Below the pieces are notes generated by a model that saw only the letters and a list, made by a program, of their open reading frames with translations, searched no databases and was not told the DNA's origin. The translations under genes and the position numbers were made by a program. From positions 1-18,266 of the forward strand of contig RFKD01000059.1 in assembly GCA_003694545.1 (NCBI GenBank): a DNA stretch of 18,266 nt. Direction: 5' to 3'. This stretch comes from Candidatus Parcubacteria bacterium (GTDB lineage: Bacteria; Patescibacteriota; Minisyncoccia; Phycocordibacterales; UBA12088). Of the stretch, positions 1-6,024 are shown piece by piece (within the stretch, counting starts at the first letter, position 1; every line of letters starts with the position of its first letter).

Positions 1-5
1 AACTT

Positions 6-12
6 GAGGAGG
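6..12 (+). promoter_or_regulatory. Strong Shine-Dalgarno site of the sdpI-like gene
   Basis: GAGGAGG lies 7 nt before the ATG at 20. It fixes that start over the ATG at 26, which would have a 13-nt spacer. It is the only textbook Shine-Dalgarno site seen in the window; the other genes have weak or no such site. Confidence 0.8.
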
Positions 13-19
13 TTAAATT

Positions 20-661
20 ATGAGCATGAGAAAAAGTGAAATAATCCTCTTGGCGATAGTCATTATCTCCTTTATTGTTGGTATCTATTTTTATCCTCAA
101 ATGCCACAGAAAATGACTTCTCATTGGAATGCCCAAGGACAAGTAGATGGCTATATGCAAAAATTCTGGGGGTTGTTTTTGATACCTTTTATTCTTGTAG
201 GGCTTGTCTTACTTTTCATTGCTATTCCAAAAATTGACCCATTGAAAACAAAAATTGAAAAATTTAGGAAATATTATGACGGATTTATTATCCTGTTTTT
301 TGTATTGATGCTTTTTATTTATTCTTGGACAATCCTTTGGAACCTTGGAATAAAGATAGGTCCTAATGTAATTTTCCCAATCGGGTTTGGACCTCTATTT
401 TTCTATATAGGCATCCTTTGTGAAAATGCAAAAAGAAACTGGTTTATCGGGATTAGAACCCCTTGGACCTTGAGCAATGAAAAAGTATGGGAAAAAACCC
501 ATAAAATTGGCGGGAAATTATTTAAAATTGCTGGAGTAATTGCTTTTATTGGAGTATTTTTCCAGAGTTACGCATTATTTTTCATTCTTGTTCCTGTAAT
601 TTTGGTTGCTGTCTATACGGTTATTTATTCATACTTTGAATATCAAAAGGAGATGAAATGA
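20..661 (+). CDS. SdpI-family membrane protein (DUF1648 + SdpI domains)
   Basis: This 213-aa integral membrane protein starts with a hydrophobic segment (about residues 6-24). A DUF1648 motif follows, with PQKMTSHWNAQGQVDGY at about 28-44. Further membrane segments lie near 46-66, 87-106, 117-135, 168-185 and 187-205. RNWFIGIRTPWTLSNEKVW, just after the fourth segment, is the characteristic SdpI-domain motif. In Bacillus subtilis SdpI gives immunity to the SdpC toxin and sequesters the repressor SdpR. No toxin or ArsR-type repressor is visible here, but the upstream side is cut by the window edge. The gene is much more AT-rich than genes after 4000, which suggests recent acquisition. The family is well recognised; its role here is unknown. 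Confidence 0.85.
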   Translation: MSMRKSEIILLAIVIISFIVGIYFYPQMPQKMTSHWNAQGQVDGYMQKFWGLFLIPFILVGLVLLFIAIPKIDPLKTKIEKFRKYYDGFIILFFVLMLFIYSWTILWNLGIKIGPNVIFPIGFGPLFFYIGILCENAKRNWFIGIRTPWTLSNEKVWEKTHKIGGKLFKIAGVIAFIGVFFQSYALFFILVPVILVAVYTVIYSYFEYQKEMK

Positions 662-705
662 TGGAGTGCGAGGGAACTTTCTCGCTTCGCTCGAACTCTT
701 CGGGG

Positions 706-788
706 CGTATAACAGCGGATAAAAGGCAAAATTTGATTTTGCTCAAATTGCCTTTGGCAACTTTCTTTTATCCGCAAAACATTATACG
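706..788. repeat. Nested imperfect palindrome of 83 bp
   Basis: The outer left arm (706-725, CGTATAACAGCGGATAAAAG) matches the reverse complement of the right arm (765-788) except for a few extra bases. Both contain CGTATAA and GCGGATAAAAG. An inner pair, GGCAAAATTTGA (725-736) against TCAAATTGCC (743-752), extends the fold. The size and nested arms resemble a small MITE or a repetitive extragenic palindrome. Confidence 0.65.
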
Positions 789-806
789 TATAATTTTTAA
801 AAGCGA

Positions 807-825
807 GCCCACCCGAAAGGCGGGC
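807..825. repeat. GC-rich hairpin
   Basis: GCCC at 807-810 pairs with GGGC at 822-825 and CC at 812-813 with GG at 819-820, around a CGAAA loop. A related but decayed copy lies near 1069-1086 (GCCCACCTGACGGCGAGC). Confidence 0.5.
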
Positions 826-835
826 GAGCAAAAAA

Positions 836-890
836 TGCCGAATTTCATCTTTTAAGATTTCTTTTTTGGATTTATGAATTAAATTCGGCA
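836..890. repeat. 10-bp perfect inverted repeat
   Basis: TGCCGAATTT (836-845) and AAATTCGGCA (881-890) are exact reverse complements separated by 35 nt of AT-rich sequence. Confidence 0.55.
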
Positions 891-1085
891 AAATAATGTC
901 AAAAGTTTGAATTAATTTTGATTGCGGAGCAATATTGTATGTTCAAAAGAAGCCGCCTTGGTGCTTCGCGCCCCGGCGGGGCCGGTTGACCAGTATTTTG
1001 GAAGAAATCCAATATTTTTTCAAAGAAAATCCGTTACTGATTTTGAATGAATCCCGCCCCGCATTCCCGCCCACCTGACGGCGAG

Positions 1086-1169
1086 CAAAACAGAAAAATT
1101 TTCTCATCATTTTTTAATCGCGCGCCTCCAAAATTTTTTCAATTAAGGAAACGAAATTTTTCTGTTTTG
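1086..1169. repeat. 16-bp perfect inverted repeat, 84-bp element
   Basis: CAAAACAGAAAAATTT (1086-1101) is the exact reverse complement of 1154-1169, with 52 nt between the arms. A perfect 16-bp pair at this distance is unlikely by chance even in AT-rich DNA. The overall size is close to that of the 83-bp palindrome at 706-788, although the sequences differ. Confidence 0.65.
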
Positions 1170-1171
1170 GT

Positions 1172-1228
1172 ATTCCGCTAATGCGGAATGGATGAAACGC
1201 TCTCACCCTAGCCGAGCCTTCGGCTCGG
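1172..1228. repeat. Two consecutive perfect hairpins
   Basis: ATTCCGC (1172-1178) pairs with GCGGAAT (1183-1189) around TAAT. CCGAGCC (1212-1218) pairs with GGCTCGG (1222-1228) around TTC. Neither is followed by a T tract on either strand, so they are not convincing intrinsic terminators. Confidence 0.55.
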
Positions 1229-1483
1229 TGCGCAGGTGGGCCAAAATTCCTTCGCGAGAAACCTCTCCTTTCTTTTTGCACGCCTCTCTGTTCCGATGAA
1301 TGTCGGTACTGGGGGTGGGAAACGGCGGCGCATTCTGTGTGAGGGTTTTCCTTAAAATGTGTTCGAATTTCGTCCAAAACGCGGAGTACAGACCTTAACA
1401 GATTTGCAGAAAACGGTGGCAATTAGATTGGTTAAGTTTGAAAGTACCTGAAAAACTGTCTTGTGGAGTTCGCCCTGCGAACC

Positions 1484-1492
1484 TGCTATAGT
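1484..1492 (+). promoter_or_regulatory. Extended -10 promoter of the tspO operon
   Basis: TGC-TATAGT (TG at 1484-1485, -10 hexamer 1487-1492) is an extended -10 box matching consensus at 5 of 6 positions. A weak TTGTGG (1461-1466) is 20 nt upstream, so the TG extension probably matters. Only 8 nt separate the -10 box from the ATG at 1501, which predicts an mRNA starting at or within a few nt of the start codon. Confidence 0.6.
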
Positions 1493-1500
1493 TATTCAGT

Positions 1501-1896
1501 ATGAGAACTTACAGTTGGTACGCGACGCTCATTAAGCCCGAATGGGCTCCACCAGCTTGGTTGTTTGGTCCTGTCTGGAGTGTGCTTTACACCATAATAG
1601 CGATTTCCTTTGGGTATGTTGTGTATAAGTATTTTAAAGGTGAGATTCCTTTTTTGATCTCACTGCCTTTTATTCTCAATCTTGTTTTTAACTTTGCCTT
1701 TACCCCGCTACAATTCGGGCTGCAAAATAATTTCCTCGCAGCGGTAGATATACTGCTGGTCCTCGGGACCATCATTTGGGCTGGCGTTGTTATTTACCCG
1801 TATTACCCTTGGGTCGTCTTCGTAAATATCCCTTACTTCCTCTGGGTTTCTTTTGCTACGGTACTGCAATTAACCATTACCTATTTAAATCTGTAG
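1501..1896 (+). CDS. tspO: Short TspO/MBR-family membrane protein
   Basis: This 131-aa hydrophobic protein carries the TspO signature: WY..L.KPEWAPP at residues 6-18, FGPVWSVLY at 22-30, an NFAFTPLQFGL segment, and PYFLWVSFATVLQL near the end. TspO/MBR proteins bind porphyrins and related ligands in membranes and are linked to stress and redox responses. The usual protein has five membrane helices and about 155-165 aa. Here the first helix is absent and an in-frame TAG at 1489-1491 rules out an upstream start, so this is a four-helix short form. It leads the operon with the DUF2177, DUF1295 and unknown genes, and the next ATG follows its stop after one base. Confidence 0.88.
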   Translation: MRTYSWYATLIKPEWAPPAWLFGPVWSVLYTIIAISFGYVVYKYFKGEIPFLISLPFILNLVFNFAFTPLQFGLQNNFLAAVDILLVLGTIIWAGVVIYPYYPWVVFVNIPYFLWVSFATVLQLTITYLNL

Positions 1897-1897
1897 T

Positions 1898-2305
1898 ATG
1901 ACGATCATTCACTACGTTTACCTGTATCTCATGACGATACCCGTCTTTTTCATTATTGACATGATCTGGCTTGGTTGGATTGGAAGAGATTTTTACAAAC
2001 AACAGATTGGTTTCCTGCTCGGCCAGATAAACTGGCCTGCAGCAATTATTTTCTATCTTCTTTACATCATTGGAATACTCGTCTTTGCAGTGGTTCCCGC
2101 TTTGCAAGCCGGATCGTTCGGAAAAGCCGTAGTGTTCGGAGCATTATTTGGTTTCCTTGCATATGCCACCTATGACCTTACTAACTTAGCCACCGTAAAA
2201 GATTGGCCGCTATTGGTTACAATCGTTGACCTGATTTGGGGAACAGTGCTCACGGGTAGTGTCGCGGGCGTAAGCTACTACTTGGGCAAGATATTTTTGC
2301 TCTAA
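1898..2305 (+). CDS. DUF2177-family membrane protein
   Basis: This 135-aa protein has four predicted membrane segments (about residues 8-27, 45-66, 75-95 and 108-130). It shows typical DUF2177 features: F.IDMIWLGWIGRDFY.QQIGFLL near the N-terminus and LFGFLAYATYDLTNLAT in the third helix region. No biochemical function is known for the family. The start ATG lies one base after the tspO stop, with no Shine-Dalgarno site, so translation is probably coupled to tspO. Confidence 0.85.
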   Translation: MTIIHYVYLYLMTIPVFFIIDMIWLGWIGRDFYKQQIGFLLGQINWPAAIIFYLLYIIGILVFAVVPALQAGSFGKAVVFGALFGFLAYATYDLTNLATVKDWPLLVTIVDLIWGTVLTGSVAGVSYYLGKIFLL

Positions 2306-2327
2306 AGCAAGACATTTTTGCTCTAAA
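2286..2327 (+). repeat. 21-bp tandem duplication at the DUF2177/DUF1295 junction
   Basis: Positions 2286-2306 and 2307-2327 are two adjacent 21-bp units beginning GCAAGA and ending TTTTTGCTCTAAA, differing at a single base (T or C). The first unit contains the DUF2177 stop codon (2303-2305). The second pushes the DUF1295 ATG from about 3 nt to 24 nt after that stop. Confidence 0.85.
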
Positions 2328-2329
2328 GT

Positions 2330-3109
2330 ATGTTGTTGTCTGAACACTTAGCCTTCACATTCGCTGTTATTGGCGCATTCGTGAACGGGCTCTTTATATT
2401 GTCATTAGTTTTCAAGCGGAATGATATTGCGGATGTCGCGTGGGGTACCGGCATTTTTATCGTAGCTTTGATACATTACTTAAGTGGTGGGCAAAGCAAG
2501 TTATCGCTCCTTTTAACCGTCTTAGCTGGGTTATGGGGAATCCGGTTAACCGTGAGAATATTTCTCCGCAATCGTAAAAAACCAGAAGATTTTCGTTACA
2601 AAAAATGGAGGGATGAATGGGGTCGGTGGTTTTATGTTCGCAGTTACTTTCAAGTATATCTGCTCCAGGGTCTCCTGATGGTTGTGATTGGGTACCCCTT
2701 CATACACGCCAGTGTGTTTGCAGAAGGCTATAGCTTCACTACCTTGACATACTTAGGACTGGCTATCTGGTCGGTGGGTTACTTTTTTGAGGTTGTTGGG
2801 GATTGGCAGCTTGATAGGTTTATCAGGAGCAAACCCGCCCCGGGCGAAATACTTACCAGCGGGTTGTGGAAATATAGCCGTCACCCAAACTATTTTGGTG
2901 AGGTAACAATGTGGTGGGGTATTTGGCTCATGGTATCGGCGCTGCCGTTTGGTTACTTGGCTCTCGTGAGTCCCCTTATGATTACGTTTCTGATTCTCAA
3001 GGTTTCAGGAATACCGATGCTAGAAAAAGCGTTTGCGGATAATCCAGCATTCCAAGAATATAAGAAGCGCACCAGTGCCTTTTTCCCACTGCCTCCTAAA
3101 AAGGAGTAG
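2330..3109 (+). CDS. DUF1295 (steroid 5-alpha-reductase-like) membrane protein
   Basis: This 259-aa polytopic membrane protein of typical family length has the DUF1295 signature GEILTSGLWKYSRHPNYFGE at about residues 172-191. It is followed by MWWGIWLM and an LL.VSGIPMLEK...Y..YK.RTS.F.P C-terminus. The family is related to steroid 5-alpha-reductases and isoprenylcysteine methyltransferases, so a lipid-modifying reaction using NADPH or SAM is plausible but unproven. DUF1295 genes often sit near lipid or redox genes in other bacteria. Here it is third in the tspO operon, with no clear Shine-Dalgarno site. Confidence 0.88.
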   Translation: MLLSEHLAFTFAVIGAFVNGLFILSLVFKRNDIADVAWGTGIFIVALIHYLSGGQSKLSLLLTVLAGLWGIRLTVRIFLRNRKKPEDFRYKKWRDEWGRWFYVRSYFQVYLLQGLLMVVIGYPFIHASVFAEGYSFTTLTYLGLAIWSVGYFFEVVGDWQLDRFIRSKPAPGEILTSGLWKYSRHPNYFGEVTMWWGIWLMVSALPFGYLALVSPLMITFLILKVSGIPMLEKAFADNPAFQEYKKRTSAFFPLPPKKE

Positions 3110-3121
3110 CTGTGAAGAAGT

Positions 3122-3628
3122 ATGAAGAAAAAGGTGGTTGTCAATGATGCGATGCAGTCAGGGTACACCTACTATCGCACCGAAAAACCTGGGCAAAATT
3201 TTCACCCGGAGTTTAAACCACAGCTTACCCCTCAAGAAATGCTCGAGCTCGGCATATTTGGCGGCCTGTACTTTAGCGACAAGCCGAGCGAATTTCCCAA
3301 GAGTTGGTGGAAGAAGGCTAAACTGTCGCCCGACGGAAAACGACACAAGGAGCTTAACTACTACGGAGTAAATGCCAGTCAACCGCTTTCAGTCTGGCGA
3401 GCAAAGGGCTGGATACATAACGATGACCCCAGGGGCTGGTTCCAGTGGTACTGTCGATATTACCTCGGCAGGCGCCATGAAGACGATGAACGGCAGATAA
3501 AACGCTGGAAAGCTATGGCACGCCACGTGGGACAAATCATTCACCATTGCCTACCCAAGGACCAAAGCTGCAGACGAAGACAACGACAGGCACTTTTGCA
3601 CTGGGCGTATGACCCCAGAAAATTCTAA
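3122..3628 (+). CDS. Conserved soluble protein of unknown function
   Basis: This 168-aa basic, aromatic-rich protein has no signal peptide or membrane segment. Highly ordered motifs include MKKKVVVNDAMQSGYTYY at the N-terminus, LTPQEMLELGIFGGLYF (35-51), NASQPLSVWRAKGWI (84-98), DPRGWFQWYCRYYLGRR (102-118) and a C-terminal CRRRQRQALLHWAYDP (150-165). These look strongly conserved and I recall similar uncharacterised proteins in other organisms, but I know of no function. The gene starts 12 nt after DUF1295 and appears to be the last gene of the operon. The Arg/Trp/Tyr-rich motifs could suggest nucleic-acid or phosphate-ligand binding; that is speculation. Confidence 0.8.
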   Translation: MKKKVVVNDAMQSGYTYYRTEKPGQNFHPEFKPQLTPQEMLELGIFGGLYFSDKPSEFPKSWWKKAKLSPDGKRHKELNYYGVNASQPLSVWRAKGWIHNDDPRGWFQWYCRYYLGRRHEDDERQIKRWKAMARHVGQIIHHCLPKDQSCRRRQRQALLHWAYDPRKF

Positions 3629-3904
3629 TTGGGACAGTGTAAAACTTTCCTTCTACCGTGTTCATGGAGGCGCACATCGATGTTATAAACCCAATGAAGA
3701 AAGCTGGCGCCAATGCATGCATGCACGGATGGAGAAAAACAAAGTTTGATTTGACGCTAAGTCAGCGGCAACACCGCTCATTGAAATGGGGCTCGTGTTT
3801 TACCTCAAAAAAACCGATTTTTCTCCGGCACCCCGTGTCATCAAGTTTGTCGTATAAGGTGGAAATTTATGGTATGCTCCCTATTGTGCTCAACGGCACG
3901 CTAA
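3629..3904. other. Intergenic stretch without a supported gene
   Basis: A 90-codon open frame (3658-3930) has no recognisable family, no Shine-Dalgarno site and an implausible composition, so I do not call it. The stretch contains an extended -10-like TGG-TATGCT (3870-3878) without a good -35, a weak alternative promoter for the next gene. No T-rich terminator was seen after the 168-aa gene. Confidence 0.4.
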
Positions 3905-3933
3905 GTGACATCCGTCCCCGCTTTGACTAAAAT
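3905..3933 (+). promoter_or_regulatory. Sigma70-type promoter of the GerMN gene
   Basis: GTGACA (3905-3910), a 17-bp spacer and TAAAAT (3928-3933) each match consensus at 5 of 6 positions. Transcription would start near 3940, giving a leader of about 30 nt before the GTG at 3971. Confidence 0.55.
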
Positions 3934-3970
3934 CCGCGTCGTCACATAGAGGTTAAATTTTTCAAAGTGT

Positions 3971-4903
3971 GTGAAAAAAAATGTATTTCTCGCTCTCGTC
4001 ATTCTGATCCTGGCAGCTGTGCTGTTGTTGGTTCTGCTTCATCCGTCGGTAAGACATTACCGAGATCAGAATCCTGTTGCCTGCACTACAGACCTACGGT
4101 TGTGTTCTGACGGGACGTACGCCGGACGCGTCGGGCCTACCTGCGAATTTGCCGCGTGTCCAAGGGAAGATATCGTGCGCCTTGCATCACCGCGCGCATA
4201 CGAAGCAATAACGAGCCCGCTGATGGTGCGTGGCGAAGCGCGAGGATTTTGGTTCTTCGAGGCCACTTTCCCCGTAACGCTCCTTGATGCAAACGGCGAA
4301 GTCGTCGCACAGACATACGCTTCCGCGCTCACGGACTGGATGACGGAAGATTTTGTCCCATTCGAGGCCGAGGTGGTGTTCTCAACGCCGAAAACGCGCA
4401 GTGGTTTTTTGGTACTGCAAAAAAGCAATCCTTCTGGACTTCCAGAGTTTGAAGACGCGCTGCGCGTGCCAATTGTGTTTGCGCCAACTGCTTCTTCCAC
4501 GAGAAAGATCACGCTTTTCTACTACAAGCCACAAAACGATGCGCAAGAAGATAGCCCTGTCCAGTGCTCGGAATCTGAATTAGTCCCAGTCGAACGAGAT
4601 ATACCGGTCTCACCAACACCAATACAAGATGCCATCCGTCTTCTCTTGCGGGGGAAGGAAAATTTGACGCAAAGCGAGCGGCTGCAACACATAACGACCG
4701 AATACCCTTTGGAGGGTTTCGCGCTACGCGGCGCTTCGTTGCGCGACGGAATCCTTACGCTGGAATTTGCAGATCCTTACAACAAAACTTCTGGGGGTTC
4801 GTGTCGTGTAACGATGCTGCGGCTGCAAATTGAGGCAACAGCCAAACAGTTTCCAGAGGTGAAAGAAGTGCGCATCCTACCAGAGACACTGTTTCAGCCT
4901 TGA
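3971..4903 (+). CDS. Membrane-anchored Gmad2-GerMN domain protein
   Basis: This 310-aa protein starts at GTG. A hydrophobic signal anchor (residues 4-24) is followed by a small Cys-containing segment, C-TTDLRLCSDGTYAGRVGPTC (38-58) with a further Cys at 63, of a kind common in CPR exported proteins. A Gmad2 immunoglobulin-like domain spans about 69-170 (SPRAYEAITSPLMVRGEA). A GerMN domain (about 179-310) has ITLFYY, TPIQDAIRLLL and GSCRVTMLRLQIEATAKQFP. Both domains were first defined in spore-germination proteins, but they are widespread in non-spore-forming bacteria as extracytoplasmic ligand-binding modules. The active region should face outside the membrane. The substrate is unknown. The next gene is also membrane-anchored, but its own -10 box suggests separate transcription. 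Confidence 0.85.
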   Translation: MKKNVFLALVILILAAVLLLVLLHPSVRHYRDQNPVACTTDLRLCSDGTYAGRVGPTCEFAACPREDIVRLASPRAYEAITSPLMVRGEARGFWFFEATFPVTLLDANGEVVAQTYASALTDWMTEDFVPFEAEVVFSTPKTRSGFLVLQKSNPSGLPEFEDALRVPIVFAPTASSTRKITLFYYKPQNDAQEDSPVQCSESELVPVERDIPVSPTPIQDAIRLLLRGKENLTQSERLQHITTEYPLEGFALRGASLRDGILTLEFADPYNKTSGGSCRVTMLRLQIEATAKQFPEVKEVRILPETLFQP

Positions 4904-5005
4904 CCCTAAAGAAAGACGCATCGCGCGCGACCAAGCTACGCGCGAGGTGTCAGCCTTCAGCGCACGCAGCGCCACCACAAAAAGAAAAGCAGACTCAACC
5001 AAGTA

Positions 5006-5014
5006 TGGTAGAGT
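5006..5014 (+). promoter_or_regulatory. Extended -10 box before the nuclease gene
   Basis: TGG-TAGAGT (hexamer 5009-5014, 4 of 6 consensus positions) lies 6 nt before the ATG at 5021, in line with the leaderless layout of other genes here. No good -35 was found, so the call is tentative. Confidence 0.4.
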
Positions 5015-5020
5015 TGCGCT

Positions 5021-5740
5021 ATGCCAAGCAGCATGCGCAGTGTATGGCTTGTGTTCGCGGCCCTTCTCGCGGGCGTGGTAGTTTCTTCGCTCCTGTGGCC
5101 GAACGACAACAGTGCTCACAAACAAGATATTGTTTCTTTGCGCGAGACATTTTCCCTTCCGCATTCCATGTCAGAAAATAGTGATGATTCAAAAACGCAA
5201 CACGCCGTTGTTGAATCCCCTCCTGAAGCAACCAATTCCAAGCTCCCATCACTTGCTTCGCCCCCAGACAATCAGCGTAATACCGATAATGAAAAGAACG
5301 CTCAACAGGAGCTTTCCGGTTTTATCACGCGCGTAGTGGATGGCGACACCGTGATTGCGCGCCTCGCGGACGGAGAGCTTGTGCGCGTGCGCGCCATCGG
5401 GATTAACACGCCAGAGAGCGTTGATCCGCGCCGGCCAGTGGAGTGCTTCGGAAAAGAAGCCGCGGCGCGTGCCCGCGAGTTTTTGGAGGGGAGAGAGGTT
5501 ATCTTGCGCCTTGACCCAACACAAGGAACGCACGATCGCTACGGCCGCCTCCTTGCCTACATCTTTCGCGATGACGGGTTGTTTTTTAACCTCGAGATGA
5601 TAGCTGAAGGCTACGCGCACGAATACACCTACCGCATCCCCCACCAATATCAGCAAACTTTTCAAGAAGTAGAGCGCGCGGCGCGCGAGGCACAACGCGG
5701 CCTGTGGGACCCGCGCACCTGCAACGGCAATCCGTCATGA
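5021..5740 (+). CDS. Membrane-anchored staphylococcal-type nuclease (SNase/TNase domain)
   Basis: This 239-aa protein has an N-terminal membrane anchor (about 8-26), a low-complexity linker (27-97) and an SNase domain (about 98-235). The domain contains VVDGDTV (105-111), R124 and E132 in RVRAIGINTPE, and R176 in DRYGRLLAY. These correspond to the catalytic Arg35, Glu43 and Arg87 of staphylococcal nuclease. The calcium-binding Asp40 position is Asn129, a change seen in many bacterial homologues. SNase proteins cut DNA and RNA in a calcium-dependent way. An exported or surface-anchored form would suit scavenging of nucleic acids by a nucleotide-auxotrophic CPR cell. A second ATG at 5033 is possible but less likely. 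Confidence 0.88.
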   Translation: MPSSMRSVWLVFAALLAGVVVSSLLWPNDNSAHKQDIVSLRETFSLPHSMSENSDDSKTQHAVVESPPEATNSKLPSLASPPDNQRNTDNEKNAQQELSGFITRVVDGDTVIARLADGELVRVRAIGINTPESVDPRRPVECFGKEAAARAREFLEGREVILRLDPTQGTHDRYGRLLAYIFRDDGLFFNLEMIAEGYAHEYTYRIPHQYQQTFQEVERAAREAQRGLWDPRTCNGNPS

Positions 5741-5861
5741 CCGCCTAACGATAGTCGCTATGACGCCAATAAAGTGACACAATAAGAATCCTCCTTTTTC
5801 CCTATGTGCGCCCCACATCGGCCTCTCCATCAACAACTCGACTGTTTGAGCGAAGCGTTTT

Positions 5862-5960
5862 ACCCTTGCAATAGATAAAAGATACTCAGAATCGGCAAGG
5901 GTGCGCTCACGCCCACTGAAGCGCCAACGCCTCCGCAGCGGGCGCCTCAACCGCCCGCTG
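5862..5960. repeat. Two inverted repeats between convergent genes
   Basis: ACCCTTGC (5862-5869) pairs with GCAAGGGT (5895-5902). CAGCGGGCG (5936-5944) pairs with CGCCCGCTG (5952-5960) around CCTCAAC, a strong 9-bp GC-rich stem. They lie between the 3' ends of the nuclease gene and the minus-strand 441-aa gene. No T tract follows on either strand, so if they terminate transcription they are not classic intrinsic terminators. Confidence 0.5.
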
Positions 5961-6024
5961 AAGTGATGAACTCTGCTTGAGCGGACGATCCGGCTTTGCA
6001 AACTCTAAAATTGTCCGGCGCTCT

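Larger units (their letters stand above)
662..1483. other. Structured non-coding spacer, about 820 bp
   Basis: No credible gene was found here; the short open frames run through inverted repeats and match no family I know. The stretch is AT-rich with GC-rich islands and carries at least six inverted repeats or hairpins, listed separately. Two islands share the pattern GCCCACCYGA...GGCG...GAGCAAAA (about 807-833 and 1069-1090), so at least one short repeat family is present twice. The function is unknown. It may be debris of mobile or repetitive elements between the sdpI-like gene and the tspO operon. Confidence 0.6.

Noticed and set aside
658..855. 65-codon open frame overlapping the sdpI-like stop, preceded by AAGGAG
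   Set aside because: The AAGGAG belongs to the sdpI codons and the frame crosses the 83-bp palindrome; the protein is not protein-like.
1360..1380. GTTCGAATTTC, resembling a tRNA T-arm
   Set aside because: No acceptor, D-arm or anticodon stem can be built around it.
1114..1422. 102-codon open frame on the minus strand
   Set aside because: It runs through the hairpins at 1172-1228 and the inverted repeat arm at 1154-1169, and has no known family or start signal.
3658..3930. 90-codon plus-strand open frame
   Set aside because: No start signal and no family; it contains the promoter of the next gene.
5735..6001. 88-codon minus-strand open frame between convergent genes
   Set aside because: It is Arg-rich, overlaps the GC-rich hairpins, and matches no family.
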